Of a stretch of DNA of 64,000 bases, positions 16,828 through 25,795 are shown in pieces. The stretch's first letter is position 1; each line of letters starts with the position of its first letter. The notes below the pieces were generated by a model. It was not told the origin of the DNA and did no database searches. It saw nothing but the letters and a program-made list of their open reading frames with translations. Made by a program: the position numbers and the translations under genes. The DNA comes from Croceibacterium_B sp963783195 (GTDB lineage Bacteria; Pseudomonadota; Alphaproteobacteria; Sphingomonadales; Sphingomonadaceae): contig CAWAMV010000004.1 of NCBI GenBank assembly GCA_963783195.1, positions 62,001 to 126,000 of the forward strand. The letters are read 5' to 3'.

Positions 16828-18155
16828 CCGACCGCCCGATCGGCGCCGACGTACCGCTCGGCCATCCCGAGGCCGCCTCGCCCAAGGTGGTCCATCGTGC
16901 CATCGCCGCTTCGGCGCTGGGCAACGCGACCGAATGGTTCGACTATGGCATCTACGCCTACGGGGTGACCTACATTTCCGCCGCGCTGTTTCCCGGCGAC
17001 ACGGCCGAGGCGACGCTCTTCGCGCTCGCCACCTTCGCGATATCGTTCCTGGTGCGCCCCCTTGGCGGCCTTGTCTGGGGGCCGTTGGGCGACCGACACG
17101 GCCGCAAGTCGGTCCTTGCGCTGACTATCCTGCTGATGAGCGGGGCGACGTTCTTCGTCGGCCTCGTCCCATCCTACGATTCGATCGGCGGCTGGGCCCC
17201 GGCGATCCTGGTCGCGCTGAGGATGATTCAGGGGTTCTCCACCGGCGGCGAATACGGCGGCGCTGCGACCTTCATGGCGGAATATTCGCCCGACGACCGG
17301 CGCGGTCGCTACGGCAGTTTCCTCGAATTCGGGACCCTCGCCGGTTTTTCTCTCGGCGCACTGCTGATGCTCGGCTTCTCGCTCGGCCTGGGGGACGAGG
17401 CGATGCACGCGTGGGGCTGGCGACTGCCGTTCTTCGTCGCCGCGCCCATGGGCCTCATCGGCCTCTATCTACGCTCGAGGATGGAGGATACGCCAATCTT
17501 CCGCGAGATCGAGGCAAAGAACGAAACCGAGCCGAGCGCGTCCTATGAACTTGGCGACCTGTTCCGCCACTACTGGCGCCCGATGCTGGCGATGGGCGGT
17601 CTCGTCGTGGCGCTCAATGTCGTCAACTATACGCTGCTCAGCTACATGCCGACCTACCTCGAACGCCGCCTCGGCCTTGGCGCCGACGCCGCGCTGATGG
17701 TGCCGATCGTCGGCATGCTGTTCATGATGGTTCTGGTTCCGTTTGCCGGCGCGCTGTCCGACCGCGTGGGCAGGAAGCCGCTGTGGTGGGTCTCGCTCGC
17801 CGGGCTCTTCATCGCGGCGGTGCCGCTCTATCACCTGATGGCCACGGGCATTGCTGGAGCCGTCATCGGTTTTGCCCTTCTGGGCCTGCTATACGTGCCC
17901 CAGTTGGCGACGATCTCGGCGACGTTTCCCGCCATGTTCCCCACCCAGGTCCGCTTTGCCGGGTTCGCCATTTCCTACAACGTGGCGACTTCGCTGTTTG
18001 GTGGGACGGCCCCGCTATTCAACAGCTGGCTGATCGAACGCACGGGCAACCAGATGATGCCCGCGTACGTCATGATGGCTGCATGCGTCGTCGGCGCGTT
18101 GGCATTGCTGCACACGCCTGAAACCGCCGGGAAGCCTCTTAGCGGCCCGGATTAG
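16824..18155 (+). CDS. ProP-like MFS symporter, probable compatible-solute uptake
   Basis: The 443-residue metabolite:H+ symporter family protein has NATEWFDYGIYAY in helix 1, FLVRPLGGLVWGPLGDRHGRK in loop 2-3 region, and EYGGAATFMAEYSPDDRRG, which is close to the E. coli ProP sequence. It lacks the C-terminal coiled coil (about 45 residues) that ProP uses for osmosensing. As the last gene of the ectABCD-ask operon it probably imports ectoine, hydroxyectoine or betaine. It overlaps the preceding MFS gene by four bases. Confidence 0.88.
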   Translation: MTDRPIGADVPLGHPEAASPKVVHRAIAASALGNATEWFDYGIYAYGVTYISAALFPGDTAEATLFALATFAISFLVRPLGGLVWGPLGDRHGRKSVLALTILLMSGATFFVGLVPSYDSIGGWAPAILVALRMIQGFSTGGEYGGAATFMAEYSPDDRRGRYGSFLEFGTLAGFSLGALLMLGFSLGLGDEAMHAWGWRLPFFVAAPMGLIGLYLRSRMEDTPIFREIEAKNETEPSASYELGDLFRHYWRPMLAMGGLVVALNVVNYTLLSYMPTYLERRLGLGADAALMVPIVGMLFMMVLVPFAGALSDRVGRKPLWWVSLAGLFIAAVPLYHLMATGIAGAVIGFALLGLLYVPQLATISATFPAMFPTQVRFAGFAISYNVATSLFGGTAPLFNSWLIERTGNQMMPAYVMMAACVVGALALLHTPETAGKPLSGPD

Positions 18156-18174
18156 GCGATTTCGACGAATAAAC

Positions 18175-18248
18175 TGGATGCCCCGCGTGGATTCGAACCA
18201 CGATTGACGGAGTCAGAGTCCGTAGTCTTGCCGTTAGACGACGGGGCA
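18175..18248 (-). tRNA. tRNA-Gln (anticodon CUG)
   Basis: The minus strand folds into a full 74-base cloverleaf: acceptor TGCCCCG with CGGGGCA, D-arm GTCT/AGAC, anticodon stem ACGGA/TCCGT with loop CTCTGAC, T-arm CGTGG-TTCGAAT-CCACG, discriminator T and an encoded CCA. The anticodon CTG reads CAG codons. It lies between proP and the Ppx/GppA gene. Confidence 0.95.
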
Positions 18249-18400
18249 ACGAGGGCGCGCATCTAGTTGCGGGGCGCCGCCGCGTCAACCCGCGGCTTGT
18301 CCACGGGCGTGCAACTTGCCCCCGCCGATGCGCTGGGCTAGCCTTGGGGCAGGTCAGGCCCCTCCTGGGGTGCCGAAAACATAAGAAAGTGCCCGAAGTC

Positions 18401-19516
18401 ATGGCGGATCACGCCCCGCCCCAGCGGTCGCAGGAGGCCGCGCCAGAGAGCCACAAAGGCAGGGAGCCGCCCGGTGGCTGGCGCCGCCTACCGCAGGGTC
18501 ACCACCGCCAGGCCTACGCGGCGATCGACCTGGGCACCAACAACTGCCGCCTGCTGATAGCCCGCCCCACGTCCGAGAACTTCGTGGTGATCGACGCGTT
18601 CAGCCGCGTCGTTCGCCTGGGCGAGGGCATGGCCCAGACCGGCCGCCTGTCCGACGAGGCGATGGACCGCGCGGTCGGCGCGCTGCGCATCTGTTCCGAC
18701 AAGCTGCGCCGCCGCAACGTCCATCTCGCCCGCTCGGTCGCCACCGAGGCCTGCCGCCGCGCGACCAACGGCGAGGAATTCATCGACCGCGTCCATCGCG
18801 AGACCGGCATCCGGCTCGATATCATCAGCGCACAGGAAGAAGCGCGGCTGGCCGTGCTCGGCTGCCACATCCTGCTCGAAGAGGGGATCGGCCCGGCGAT
18901 GATCTTCGACATCGGCGGCGGATCGACCGAACTGGTCCTGATCGAACCCGGCGGCCCGGTGCCGCGCATCGTAGACTGGCAATCGGTCCCCTGGGGGGTC
19001 GTTTCGCTGACCGAGACGGTGGGCCACGAGGATGACGCTACCGACGCCCCGACCCGCACGCAGCGCTACGCCGAAATGCGGCGAATCGTCGCCGACAGCT
19101 TCGCCGAATTCGCCGCGCGCGTGGCACCGCAACAGACGCCCGATCTTCGCCTTCTCGGCACCAGCGGCACGGTGACGACGCTTGCCAGCGTGCATCTGGA
19201 GCTGCCGCAGTACGACCGCAGCGCCGTGGACGGGCTGATCGTGCCGAGCGATTCCATGCGCGACATCTGCAGCAATCTTGCCGAGATGGCCCCGCCGGAC
19301 CGTCGCAAGCTGCCCTGCATCGGCAACGAGCGGGCCGATCTCGTGGTCGCCGGCTGTGCCATTCTCGAAACCATTCTTGACCTCTGGCCCGCGCCGCGCC
19401 TCGGCGTGGCTGATCGTGGGATCCGCGAGGGCATCCTGCGCTCGCTGATGGCCGCCGACGCCGAAGGCGAACAGGCGCGCGCGGCGATCAAGCGCTTGCA
19501 GCAGGCCGGCGAATGA
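18401..19516 (+). CDS. Ppx/GppA family phosphatase (exopolyphosphatase or pppGpp phosphatase)
   Basis: Hydrolyses polyphosphate or pppGpp. The 371-residue protein has the ASKHA folds: AAIDLGTNNCRLLIA, SVATEACRRATN, SAQEEARLAVLG, and DIGGGSTELVLIEPG. It is a short, two-domain form lacking the HD-like C-terminal domains of E. coli Ppx, as is usual in this group. The first 40 residues are basic and low complexity. The ATG at 18401 is used rather than a TTG at 18344. Its stop overlaps the ATG of rlmE. Confidence 0.9.
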   Translation: MADHAPPQRSQEAAPESHKGREPPGGWRRLPQGHHRQAYAAIDLGTNNCRLLIARPTSENFVVIDAFSRVVRLGEGMAQTGRLSDEAMDRAVGALRICSDKLRRRNVHLARSVATEACRRATNGEEFIDRVHRETGIRLDIISAQEEARLAVLGCHILLEEGIGPAMIFDIGGGSTELVLIEPGGPVPRIVDWQSVPWGVVSLTETVGHEDDATDAPTRTQRYAEMRRIVADSFAEFAARVAPQQTPDLRLLGTSGTVTTLASVHLELPQYDRSAVDGLIVPSDSMRDICSNLAEMAPPDRRKLPCIGNERADLVVAGCAILETILDLWPAPRLGVADRGIREGILRSLMAADAEGEQARAAIKRLQQAGE

Positions 19517-20176
19517 GCCGCTCAGGCAAGGACTCCGATCGCCGAGTTCAAGACCGGCCGAGGGCGCACGGCCTCCTCCGTCCGCTGGCTCGAACGCCAG
19601 CTCAACGACCCCTACGTGAAACAGGCCAAGGCCGAGGGCTATCGCAGCCGCGCGGCCTACAAGCTGATCGAGCTCGACGACCGCTTCGGCCTGGTGAAAA
19701 GCGCAAAGCGCGTGGTCGACCTGGGCATCGCGCCGGGCGGCTGGAGTCAGGTAGTCAGGAAACGCGCGCCCAAGGCGGCGGTCACGGGCATCGATCTGCT
19801 TGAGACCGAAGCGATCGAGGGCGTGGAAATCCTGCAGATGGACTTCATGGCCGACGAGGCGCCCGAGGCCCTTGCCAACGCGCTCGGCGGCCCGCCCGAC
19901 CTCGTGCTATCCGACATGGCGGCCAACACCGTCGGGCATAAGCAGACCGACCATCTGCGCACGATGGGCCTGGTCGAAGCCGCGGCGGATTTCGCCATCG
20001 AAACACTCGAGGAAGGCGGCGCTTTCGTCGCCAAGGTGCTGGCGGGCGGGACCGATACCGATCTGCTCAACCTGCTCAAGCAGCACTTTCGCACCGTCAA
20101 GCATGCGAAGCCACCGGCGAGCCGCAAGGGATCGTCCGAATGGTACGTCGTCGCTCAGGGCTTCAAGGGGCGCTGA
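19513..20176 (+). pseudogene. rlmE: rlmE (23S rRNA Um2552 methyltransferase) with an apparent one-base insertion near the start
   Basis: RlmE/FtsJ 2'-O-methylates U2552 of 23S rRNA. The ATG at 19513 overlaps the preceding stop and encodes MSRSGKDSDRRV, a normal family start, in frame 1. The remaining protein, from KTGRGRTASS onward, lies in frame 2. Removing one base near 19549 joins them into a full-length 220-residue enzyme with the catalytic K-D-K-E set (AAYKLIE, LSDMA, FVAKV, SSEWY). Frame 2 has no start codon before a GTG at 19616, which would lose 35 conserved residues. Everything else is intact, so a sequencing error or very recent mutation is likely. Confidence 0.8.
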
Positions 20177-20186
20177 GGCCCGCCTG

Positions 20187-20864
20187 TCAGGGGTTCTGGA
20201 CCGCGCCAGTTGTCTGCGGGTCGACCGGCTGTGCCACGGTCGCGTCAGCATCCGCCGCGTCCTGAATGTTGGCTCCCACCGCGCCCGCAGTGGCGTCGAC
20301 ATCGCCTTCCGCCGGGGCGTCTGCGGCCGGAGCCGCCGGGGCCGGATAGTCCGGGCCGCCGCCGTTGGCCTTGAGATAGGCGATCACGTTGGCGCGATCT
20401 TCCGGCTTGGACAGGCCGGCAAAGCTCATCTTCGTGCCACTGGCAAAGGCCTTGGGGCTCTTGAGCCAGGTGTCGAGGTTCTCGTACGTCCAGTTGCCGC
20501 CGTGTCCCGCAAGGTCGCTCGAGAAGGCAAAGCCGCCCTTGCCCTGGCCGATCGGCTCGCCGACCGTGCCATAGAGATTCGGGCCGATGCCGTTCGCCGC
20601 GCCCTGGGCGATAGTGTGGCAGCTGGTGCACTTGGCGAAGACCTTCTCGCCCGCCGCCGGGTCCGCCGCCGCGAGCAGCGTGCCGAGATCGGGCCCCGCA
20701 TCCGCGCCGCCTTCCTCTTCTGCCGCCTCGATGGGGAAGCCGGCCACCTCGGGCGCCTCGTGCTTGTCGGCGCGCATGATGTGACTGAACAGGCTGCCCA
20801 TGCCGAGGGCGACGATGCCGGAAAAGAGAATCCAGCCGAAAATGGTGTTGGTGCGGTCGTTCAT
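20187..20864 (-). CDS. Membrane-anchored c-type cytochrome
   Basis: The 225-residue protein has an uncleaved N-terminal anchor (about residues 7-24, IFGWILFSGIVALGMG), a flexible acidic linker, and one haem c domain with C79-x2-C82-H83 and distal Met at M146 (TKMSFAG). After the domain comes a 50-residue Ala/Pro/Asp tail. It resembles CycM/c552-type carriers linking the bc1 complex to terminal oxidases, and acts in the periplasm. The ATG at 20864 was chosen because it places the anchor at the N-terminus. It diverges from pheA. Confidence 0.9.
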   Translation of the reverse strand: MNDRTNTIFGWILFSGIVALGMGSLFSHIMRADKHEAPEVAGFPIEAAEEEGGADAGPDLGTLLAAADPAAGEKVFAKCTSCHTIAQGAANGIGPNLYGTVGEPIGQGKGGFAFSSDLAGHGGNWTYENLDTWLKSPKAFASGTKMSFAGLSKPEDRANVIAYLKANGGGPDYPAPAAPAADAPAEGDVDATAGAVGANIQDAADADATVAQPVDPQTTGAVQNP

Positions 20865-21003
20865 CGGAGTGGGGATCTGCCTTGGGAACTTTGCGCGCGG
20901 CTCTAGTGGGGCAATCGGCCTTTCGCAAGCCTGCTTTGGCCACGATGCACGGCGAAGAGCGCGCTTGTCGGCAAGACAAGCCGTCGCTACCCGGCTGGAC
21001 ATC

Positions 21004-21897
21004 ATGTCCAGCTTCCCCGCCCCCGCGCTCGCCCTGGTCGAGCAGATGGTCGCCGCCGCAGCCGAGGAACCCGCGCGCGCGGTCGCTTTTCAGGGCGCGC
21101 CGGGAGCCAATTCGCACCGCGCGGCGCTGGAATGGGCGCCGGAGTGCCTGCCGCTGCCCTGCTTCAGCTTCGAGGACGCGATCGACACGGTAAAGAGTGG
21201 CAAGGCCGGCTGCGCGATCATCCCGATCGAGAATTCGCAGCACGGCCGCGTGGCCGACATCCATTTCCTGCTGCCGGAAAGCGGCCTGTCGATCGTCGGC
21301 GAGCACTTCCTGCCGATCCGCTACACCATCATGGCGCTGGGCGAAGGTCCGTTCGAAGCGGCATGGTCGCACCCGCAGGCTCTGGGGCAGACGCGGTTCT
21401 GGCTGCGCGAACGCGGCATCGTGCCGATGAGCTATGCCGATACGGCGGGCGCGGCGGCTTTCGTCAAGGAAGAAGGTAACCCGTCGTTTTGCGCCATCGC
21501 CCCGCGGATCGCGGCGGACCTGTACGGTCTATCCGTCGTGGCGGAAGACGTTGCCGACGCAGACGACAACACGACCCGCTTCGTGATCCTCGCCTGCGAA
21601 CCGCTCGACCCCGCCTCGCTGGCAGGAGAAGCGGCGATGACCACGTTCGTGTTCGAAGTGAAGAACATCCCCGCTGCGCTTTACAAGGCGCTGGGCGGCT
21701 TCGCTACAAACGGCGTCAACATGACCAAGCTGGAAAGTTACCAGCAGGGCGCCAGCTTCTCCGCGACGATGTTCTACTCCGACATCGTCGGCGCGCCGGG
21801 CGACCCCGCCGTCGACCGGGCGCTGGAGGAACTGGCCTTCCACTGCAAGGAACTGCGGATGCTGGGCAGTTACCGCCAGGCCATGGAGCGGCCCTAG
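21004..21897 (+). CDS. pheA: Prephenate dehydratase
   Basis: Converts prephenate to phenylpyruvate for phenylalanine. The 297-residue protein has AFQGAPGANSHRAA at the start of the dehydratase domain, PIENSQHGRVAD, the catalytic Thr motif NTTRFVIL, and a C-terminal ACT domain (GGFATNGVNMTKLESY) for phenylalanine feedback. It is monofunctional with no chorismate mutase domain. The ATG at 21004 precedes the dehydratase domain by about 27 residues. Confidence 0.95.
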   Translation: MSSFPAPALALVEQMVAAAAEEPARAVAFQGAPGANSHRAALEWAPECLPLPCFSFEDAIDTVKSGKAGCAIIPIENSQHGRVADIHFLLPESGLSIVGEHFLPIRYTIMALGEGPFEAAWSHPQALGQTRFWLRERGIVPMSYADTAGAAAFVKEEGNPSFCAIAPRIAADLYGLSVVAEDVADADDNTTRFVILACEPLDPASLAGEAAMTTFVFEVKNIPAALYKALGGFATNGVNMTKLESYQQGASFSATMFYSDIVGAPGDPAVDRALEELAFHCKELRMLGSYRQAMERP

Positions 21898-21898
21898 C

Positions 21899-22825
21899 CT
21901 ATTCCCCGGCGAAAATCGCGACCTCGTCCAGCCCTTTGCTGTCGCAACGAGCGCGGTACATGCCAGGGGTGTTCAGCGCGAATGCGGTGGTCCCGTCGGC
22001 AGCGACGAGAATCAGTCCGCCGTCGCCATCCAGTTCGCTTACCTCCGCCAGCGCGGCATCGGCCGCCGCTTGTGCACCCTCGCCCAGCAAGCGCATCCGT
22101 TCGCAGGCGAGGTGGGCGGCCGCGGCGCGCAGGAAGTACTCGCCCGAACCGGTGCAACTGACCGCGCCCGAGCGGTCGTCCGCCCAGGTGCCTGCCCCGA
22201 TCACCGGGCTGTCGCCGATTCGCCCCCAGCGTTTGCCGGTGAGGCCACCTGTCGAGGTGGCCGCCGCCACGTGCCCGTGGACATCGCGCGCAACGGCGCC
22301 GACCGTGCCGTATTTCACGTCGGCATCGAACCAGCCGGTCTTGCGCTTGCGGAATTCTTCCCACTGCGCGCGCCGCCGCTCGGTCTCGAACCACCCCGGC
22401 GGCGCCTGCTCCATGTCGTGCAGCCGAGCGAACTCCTCGGCCCCCGCGCCGGCGAGGAACACGTGGGGCCCCGCCTCCATCACACTGCGCGCCAGAGTGA
22501 CAGGATTCCTCACGTTCGACACGGCCGCAACCGCGCCGGCGGCGCGCGTCGCCCCGTCCATCACGGCTGCATCGAGTTCGACCTTGCCTTCGTAGGTCAA
22601 CGTGGCGCCGCGCCCGGCATTGAATTGCGGATCGTCCTCCAGCAGGCGGACAGTGGCCTCGACTGCATCGAGTGCGTGGCCGCCGCCCGCCAGGATGACC
22701 GCCCCTGCGTCGCGCGCAAACGTGAGCGCGGCGCGCATTTCGATGTCCTGCAGGGGCGTGATCGTATCGGGCGAGAGCGTGCCCGCCCCACCGTGCATCG
22801 CCAGGCTCCAGTTCGCTCCTGCCAT
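21899..22825 (-). CDS. Isoaspartyl peptidase / plant-type L-asparaginase
   Basis: An Ntn-hydrolase precursor of 308 residues. MHGGAGT opens the alpha subunit, NAGRGATLTYEGKVELDAA is typical, and autocleavage should occur before T174 in KYGTVGAVA, giving the nucleophile; the beta subunit carries TSTGGLTGKRWGRIGDSPVIG and SCTGSGE. It probably removes isoaspartyl dipeptides or asparagine. The ATG at 22825 is preferred to an upstream start 12 codons earlier. It converges with pheA. Confidence 0.93.
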   Translation of the reverse strand: MAGANWSLAMHGGAGTLSPDTITPLQDIEMRAALTFARDAGAVILAGGGHALDAVEATVRLLEDDPQFNAGRGATLTYEGKVELDAAVMDGATRAAGAVAAVSNVRNPVTLARSVMEAGPHVFLAGAGAEEFARLHDMEQAPPGWFETERRRAQWEEFRKRKTGWFDADVKYGTVGAVARDVHGHVAAATSTGGLTGKRWGRIGDSPVIGAGTWADDRSGAVSCTGSGEYFLRAAAAHLACERMRLLGEGAQAAADAALAEVSELDGDGGLILVAADGTTAFALNTPGMYRARCDSKGLDEVAIFAGE

Positions 22826-22875
22826 GTGTCCACACCTGCCCGCACCCGGGTCCGCTGGCAAGGTTGCGTGCGGGC

Positions 22876-23562
22876 ATGACCCGTGCGACCACCGCCTTTA
22901 TGGCGACGGATCAGGGGGATCGCGATTTCCTGCGCGACTGGCAGGCGGTGCGCGGCGACGAGACGATCCAGTACGTCCCGCTGGAGCCGCCCAAGGCGCC
23001 CGAATCCCCCGGCTGGATGCAACGCCTCATCGAATGGCTCGGCGAAATTCTCTCGCCGCTTTCCCGCCTGCTCGACGAGATGTTTCGTGCGGTCGGGCTT
23101 TCGTGGGGGGTGGGGAAATGGATCCTGCTCGCACTCGCGCTGGCCGCCCTCGGCTATCTCGCATACCGCAAGCTGCGCCCTCTGGCGGGCAGGAAAGAGG
23201 ACCGCTCCGGCAGCGAGAACGCCGAATGGTTGCCCGACCGCGGCGCCGCGCTGGGCTTGCTCGAGGATGCCGACCGGCTGGCCGCCGCGGGAGACTACGC
23301 TGCTGCGACCCACCTCCTGCTGCAACGCTCGGTCGCGCAGATCGAGGCCGTTCGACCCGGCCTGCTCCTCCCGTCCAGCACGGCCCGCGAGATCGCCGCG
23401 CTGTCCGCCCTGCCCGAACAGGCACGCACTGCGTTCGGCACGATCGCCGAACGGGTCGAGCGCTGCTTGTTCGCACTTCGAGCGCTTGATTCGCATGACT
23501 GGCATGCTGCGCGGCAGGCCTATGCCGCCTTCGCGCTGGGGCCGCTGGAGGTACCTGCGTGA
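22876..23562 (+). CDS. DUF4129-type membrane protein, first gene of a MoxR-DUF58 operon
   Basis: The 228-residue protein has a single membrane helix (about 85-102), a soluble N-terminal part with an amphipathic helix, and a C-terminal helical domain (DAATHLLLQRSVAQIE, STAREIA) like DUF4129, which often occurs fused behind transglutaminase domains. It starts a six-gene chain in which every gene overlaps the next. Function is unknown. The ATG at 22876 is preferred to a TTG four codons earlier. Confidence 0.75.
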   Translation: MTRATTAFMATDQGDRDFLRDWQAVRGDETIQYVPLEPPKAPESPGWMQRLIEWLGEILSPLSRLLDEMFRAVGLSWGVGKWILLALALAALGYLAYRKLRPLAGRKEDRSGSENAEWLPDRGAALGLLEDADRLAAAGDYAAATHLLLQRSVAQIEAVRPGLLLPSSTAREIAALSALPEQARTAFGTIAERVERCLFALRALDSHDWHAARQAYAAFALGPLEVPA

Positions 23563-24836
23563 GCCGCGCCTCTCCATTCAACAAACGCACCGCGCTCGGC
23601 ATCGTGGTCGTCGGAGCGGCGGTGTTCCTGCTGTTCCTCTACGCGCTCGGCGCCGGCTGGACCGGCGGCGACCGCGCGATGGGCTCCGGCCACGCGGCCA
23701 GCAAGGCGCTCAACGGCTATGCAGCGCTGGTCGAACTGCTCGAACGGAGGGGCTACGAGGTGTCCCTCTCGCGCACACCGGGTCGGCTCGACGAGGAGGC
23801 GCTTCTCGTCCTCACGCCCACTCAGTTTACCGACCCCGACGAATTGAGAAAGCTGCTTGCCGAGCGGCGGCTACAGGGCCCGACGCTGCTGATCCTGCCG
23901 AAATGGTTTGCGATAGAGGCCCGCACGGCCGGGTTACCCGACGCGCGAAAGGACTGGGTCGTGCTCGCCGACAAGGCGGTATCGCCGGAATGGATAGACC
24001 GGATCGGCTTCGGGAATCTCGATCTGAAGGTCGCCCGGTGGAACCCCGGCAACGAAAGAGCCGGCGTGCCGTTTCCTGACCAAGTCCAGTCGATCCGGGG
24101 CAAGGACATGGTCCCGCTCGTCGAAGGACCCGCGGGCGGCGCGCTCGCTGCATGGCACGACGACGGCGGGGCGTACGAGATTCTTGCCGACTGGACAAAC
24201 CGGCCAGTTCCGACCCTTGCCGACGACGACGAACACCCCTGGCCGCTGGTGGTTGTCGCCGAACCCGACTTATTGAACAACGCAGGGCTCGCCGATCGCG
24301 ATCGGGCACGAATCGCGCTCGACCTGGTCGAGGCGACCGTCGATGGGTACAATCTGCCGGTCATCTTCGATCTCACCCTGCCGGGCCTCGGGCGGAGCGA
24401 AAACCTGCTGACCCTCGCGTTCGAGCCGCCCTTCCTCGCCGCCACCCTGACCCTGCTACTCGCCGCCTTCGTAATCGGCTGGCGCGCCTTCGTCCGCTTC
24501 GGTCCGCCGCGCGCAGAAGGGGCAGCGCCGGCCGGCGGCAAGGCCCAGCTCGCGCGCGACAGCGCCGTGCTGATCGAGCGCGCGCGGCGCCTTCGCTTGG
24601 TCGGACCGCCCTATGCCAGGCTGCTTGCCAGCCGGATCGATCGAGCCCTGGGCCTGCACGGCAGACTGGCGCCCGACGAGCGCGCGGCTGCCATCGGCAG
24701 GGGGCTGGAACGCCGGGGCGCCGATGCCGCGCCTTACCGCGCGGCTCTCGACACGCTCGAAACGGGCCGAAAGCCGACCGATATTCTTCGTGCCGCACAG
24801 GCGCTCAAGACCTTGGAAAGGACTCTCTCGCGATGA
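23559..24836 (+). CDS. DUF4350-type membrane protein
   Basis: The 425-residue protein has an N-terminal membrane helix (about 12-30), an extracytoplasmic domain of GATase/ABC-associated type (ALVELLERRGYEVSLSRTP, then LLILPKWF), and a second helix near 290-308, followed by a cytoplasmic helical tail. This layout matches DUF4350 proteins found beside MoxR ATPases. The GTG start overlaps the previous stop by four bases. No catalytic residues are evident. Confidence 0.75.
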   Translation: MSRASPFNKRTALGIVVVGAAVFLLFLYALGAGWTGGDRAMGSGHAASKALNGYAALVELLERRGYEVSLSRTPGRLDEEALLVLTPTQFTDPDELRKLLAERRLQGPTLLILPKWFAIEARTAGLPDARKDWVVLADKAVSPEWIDRIGFGNLDLKVARWNPGNERAGVPFPDQVQSIRGKDMVPLVEGPAGGALAAWHDDGGAYEILADWTNRPVPTLADDDEHPWPLVVVAEPDLLNNAGLADRDRARIALDLVEATVDGYNLPVIFDLTLPGLGRSENLLTLAFEPPFLAATLTLLLAAFVIGWRAFVRFGPPRAEGAAPAGGKAQLARDSAVLIERARRLRLVGPPYARLLASRIDRALGLHGRLAPDERAAAIGRGLERRGADAAPYRAALDTLETGRKPTDILRAAQALKTLERTLSR

Positions 24837-25795
24837 GCGAAGCACTCGAAGTCACCCGCTCGCTGGCACAGGCCATTCGCGCCGAGGTGGGCAAGGCGAT
24901 CGTCGGGCAGGATGAAGCGCTCGACCACCTGCTCATCGCGCTGATCGCGCAGGGCCATGTCCTGCTCGAAGGGCCGCCCGGCACTGCCAAGACGTTTCTG
25001 GCGGAATGCTTTGCGGCCGCCAGCGGACTGGAATTCGGTCGCATCCAGTTCACTCCCGACTTGCTGCCGGGCGATATTCTCGGGTCCAACCTGTTCAATT
25101 TTCAGACGAGCCAGTTCACCCTGACCCGCGGGCCGATCTTCCGCGAACTGCTTCTGGCCGACGAAATCAATCGGACCCCGCCCAAGACCCAGGCGGCGCT
25201 GCTCGAGGCGATGCAGGAGCGGCGCGTGACGCTGGACGGCGAAAGCCATTCGCTGCCCGATAACTTCATGGTGGTCGCGACGCAGAATCCGATCGAGCAC
25301 CAAGGCGTCTATCCGCTACCAGAAGCGCAGCTCGACCGGTTCCTGTTCAAGCTGATGATCCCCTATCCCAGCGCCGAGGAAGAGGCGCGGATCGTCGCTC
25401 GCTTCGGAGAGCGCAGCGGGCCGCAGCATCCGGCCGACTTCGGGATCACCGCCGTGGCCGATGCCGAGGTGCTGAAGGCGGCCAGCGATGCGCTGCGCAC
25501 AGTCGCGCTTGCCCCCGAAGTGATCGACTACACCGTGGCGCTGGTCCGTTCGACGCGGGATAGCGCCGATCTCGACAGCGGTGCTTCACCGCGCGCGGCG
25601 GTGCTTTTGGCTGGGGCAGCGCGGGCACGCGCCGCGCTCGAGGGCCGCGACTATGTGCTGCCAGACGACGTCAAGGCCCTCGCCGCCAGTACCTTGCGCC
25701 ACCGGCTCATCCTCTCGCCGGCTGCCGAGATCGAAGGCCGCAGGGTCGAAGACCTTGTCGCCGGCCTGATCGAACGGGTCGAGGCGCCGCGTTGA
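24833..25795 (+). CDS. MoxR-family AAA+ ATPase
   Basis: The 320-residue AAA+ protein has Walker A (GPPGTAKT, about residue 46), Walker B (LLLADEINR), sensor 1 (VVATQNP) and the MoxR signature LPEAQLDRF. MoxR proteins act as chaperone-like ATPases maturing or activating VWA-type and metal enzymes, and their usual partner, a DUF58 protein, is the next gene. It overlaps the neighbours on both sides. Confidence 0.93.
   Translation: MSEALEVTRSLAQAIRAEVGKAIVGQDEALDHLLIALIAQGHVLLEGPPGTAKTFLAECFAAASGLEFGRIQFTPDLLPGDILGSNLFNFQTSQFTLTRGPIFRELLLADEINRTPPKTQAALLEAMQERRVTLDGESHSLPDNFMVVATQNPIEHQGVYPLPEAQLDRFLFKLMIPYPSAEEEARIVARFGERSGPQHPADFGITAVADAEVLKAASDALRTVALAPEVIDYTVALVRSTRDSADLDSGASPRAAVLLAGAARARAALEGRDYVLPDDVKALAASTLRHRLILSPAAEIEGRRVEDLVAGLIERVEAPR

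Noticed and set aside
19616..20176. Accepting rlmE as a normal gene starting with GTG at 19616
   Set aside because: This would remove about 35 conserved N-terminal residues including the RWLERQLNDPYV segment, while a matching start exists in another frame at 19513.
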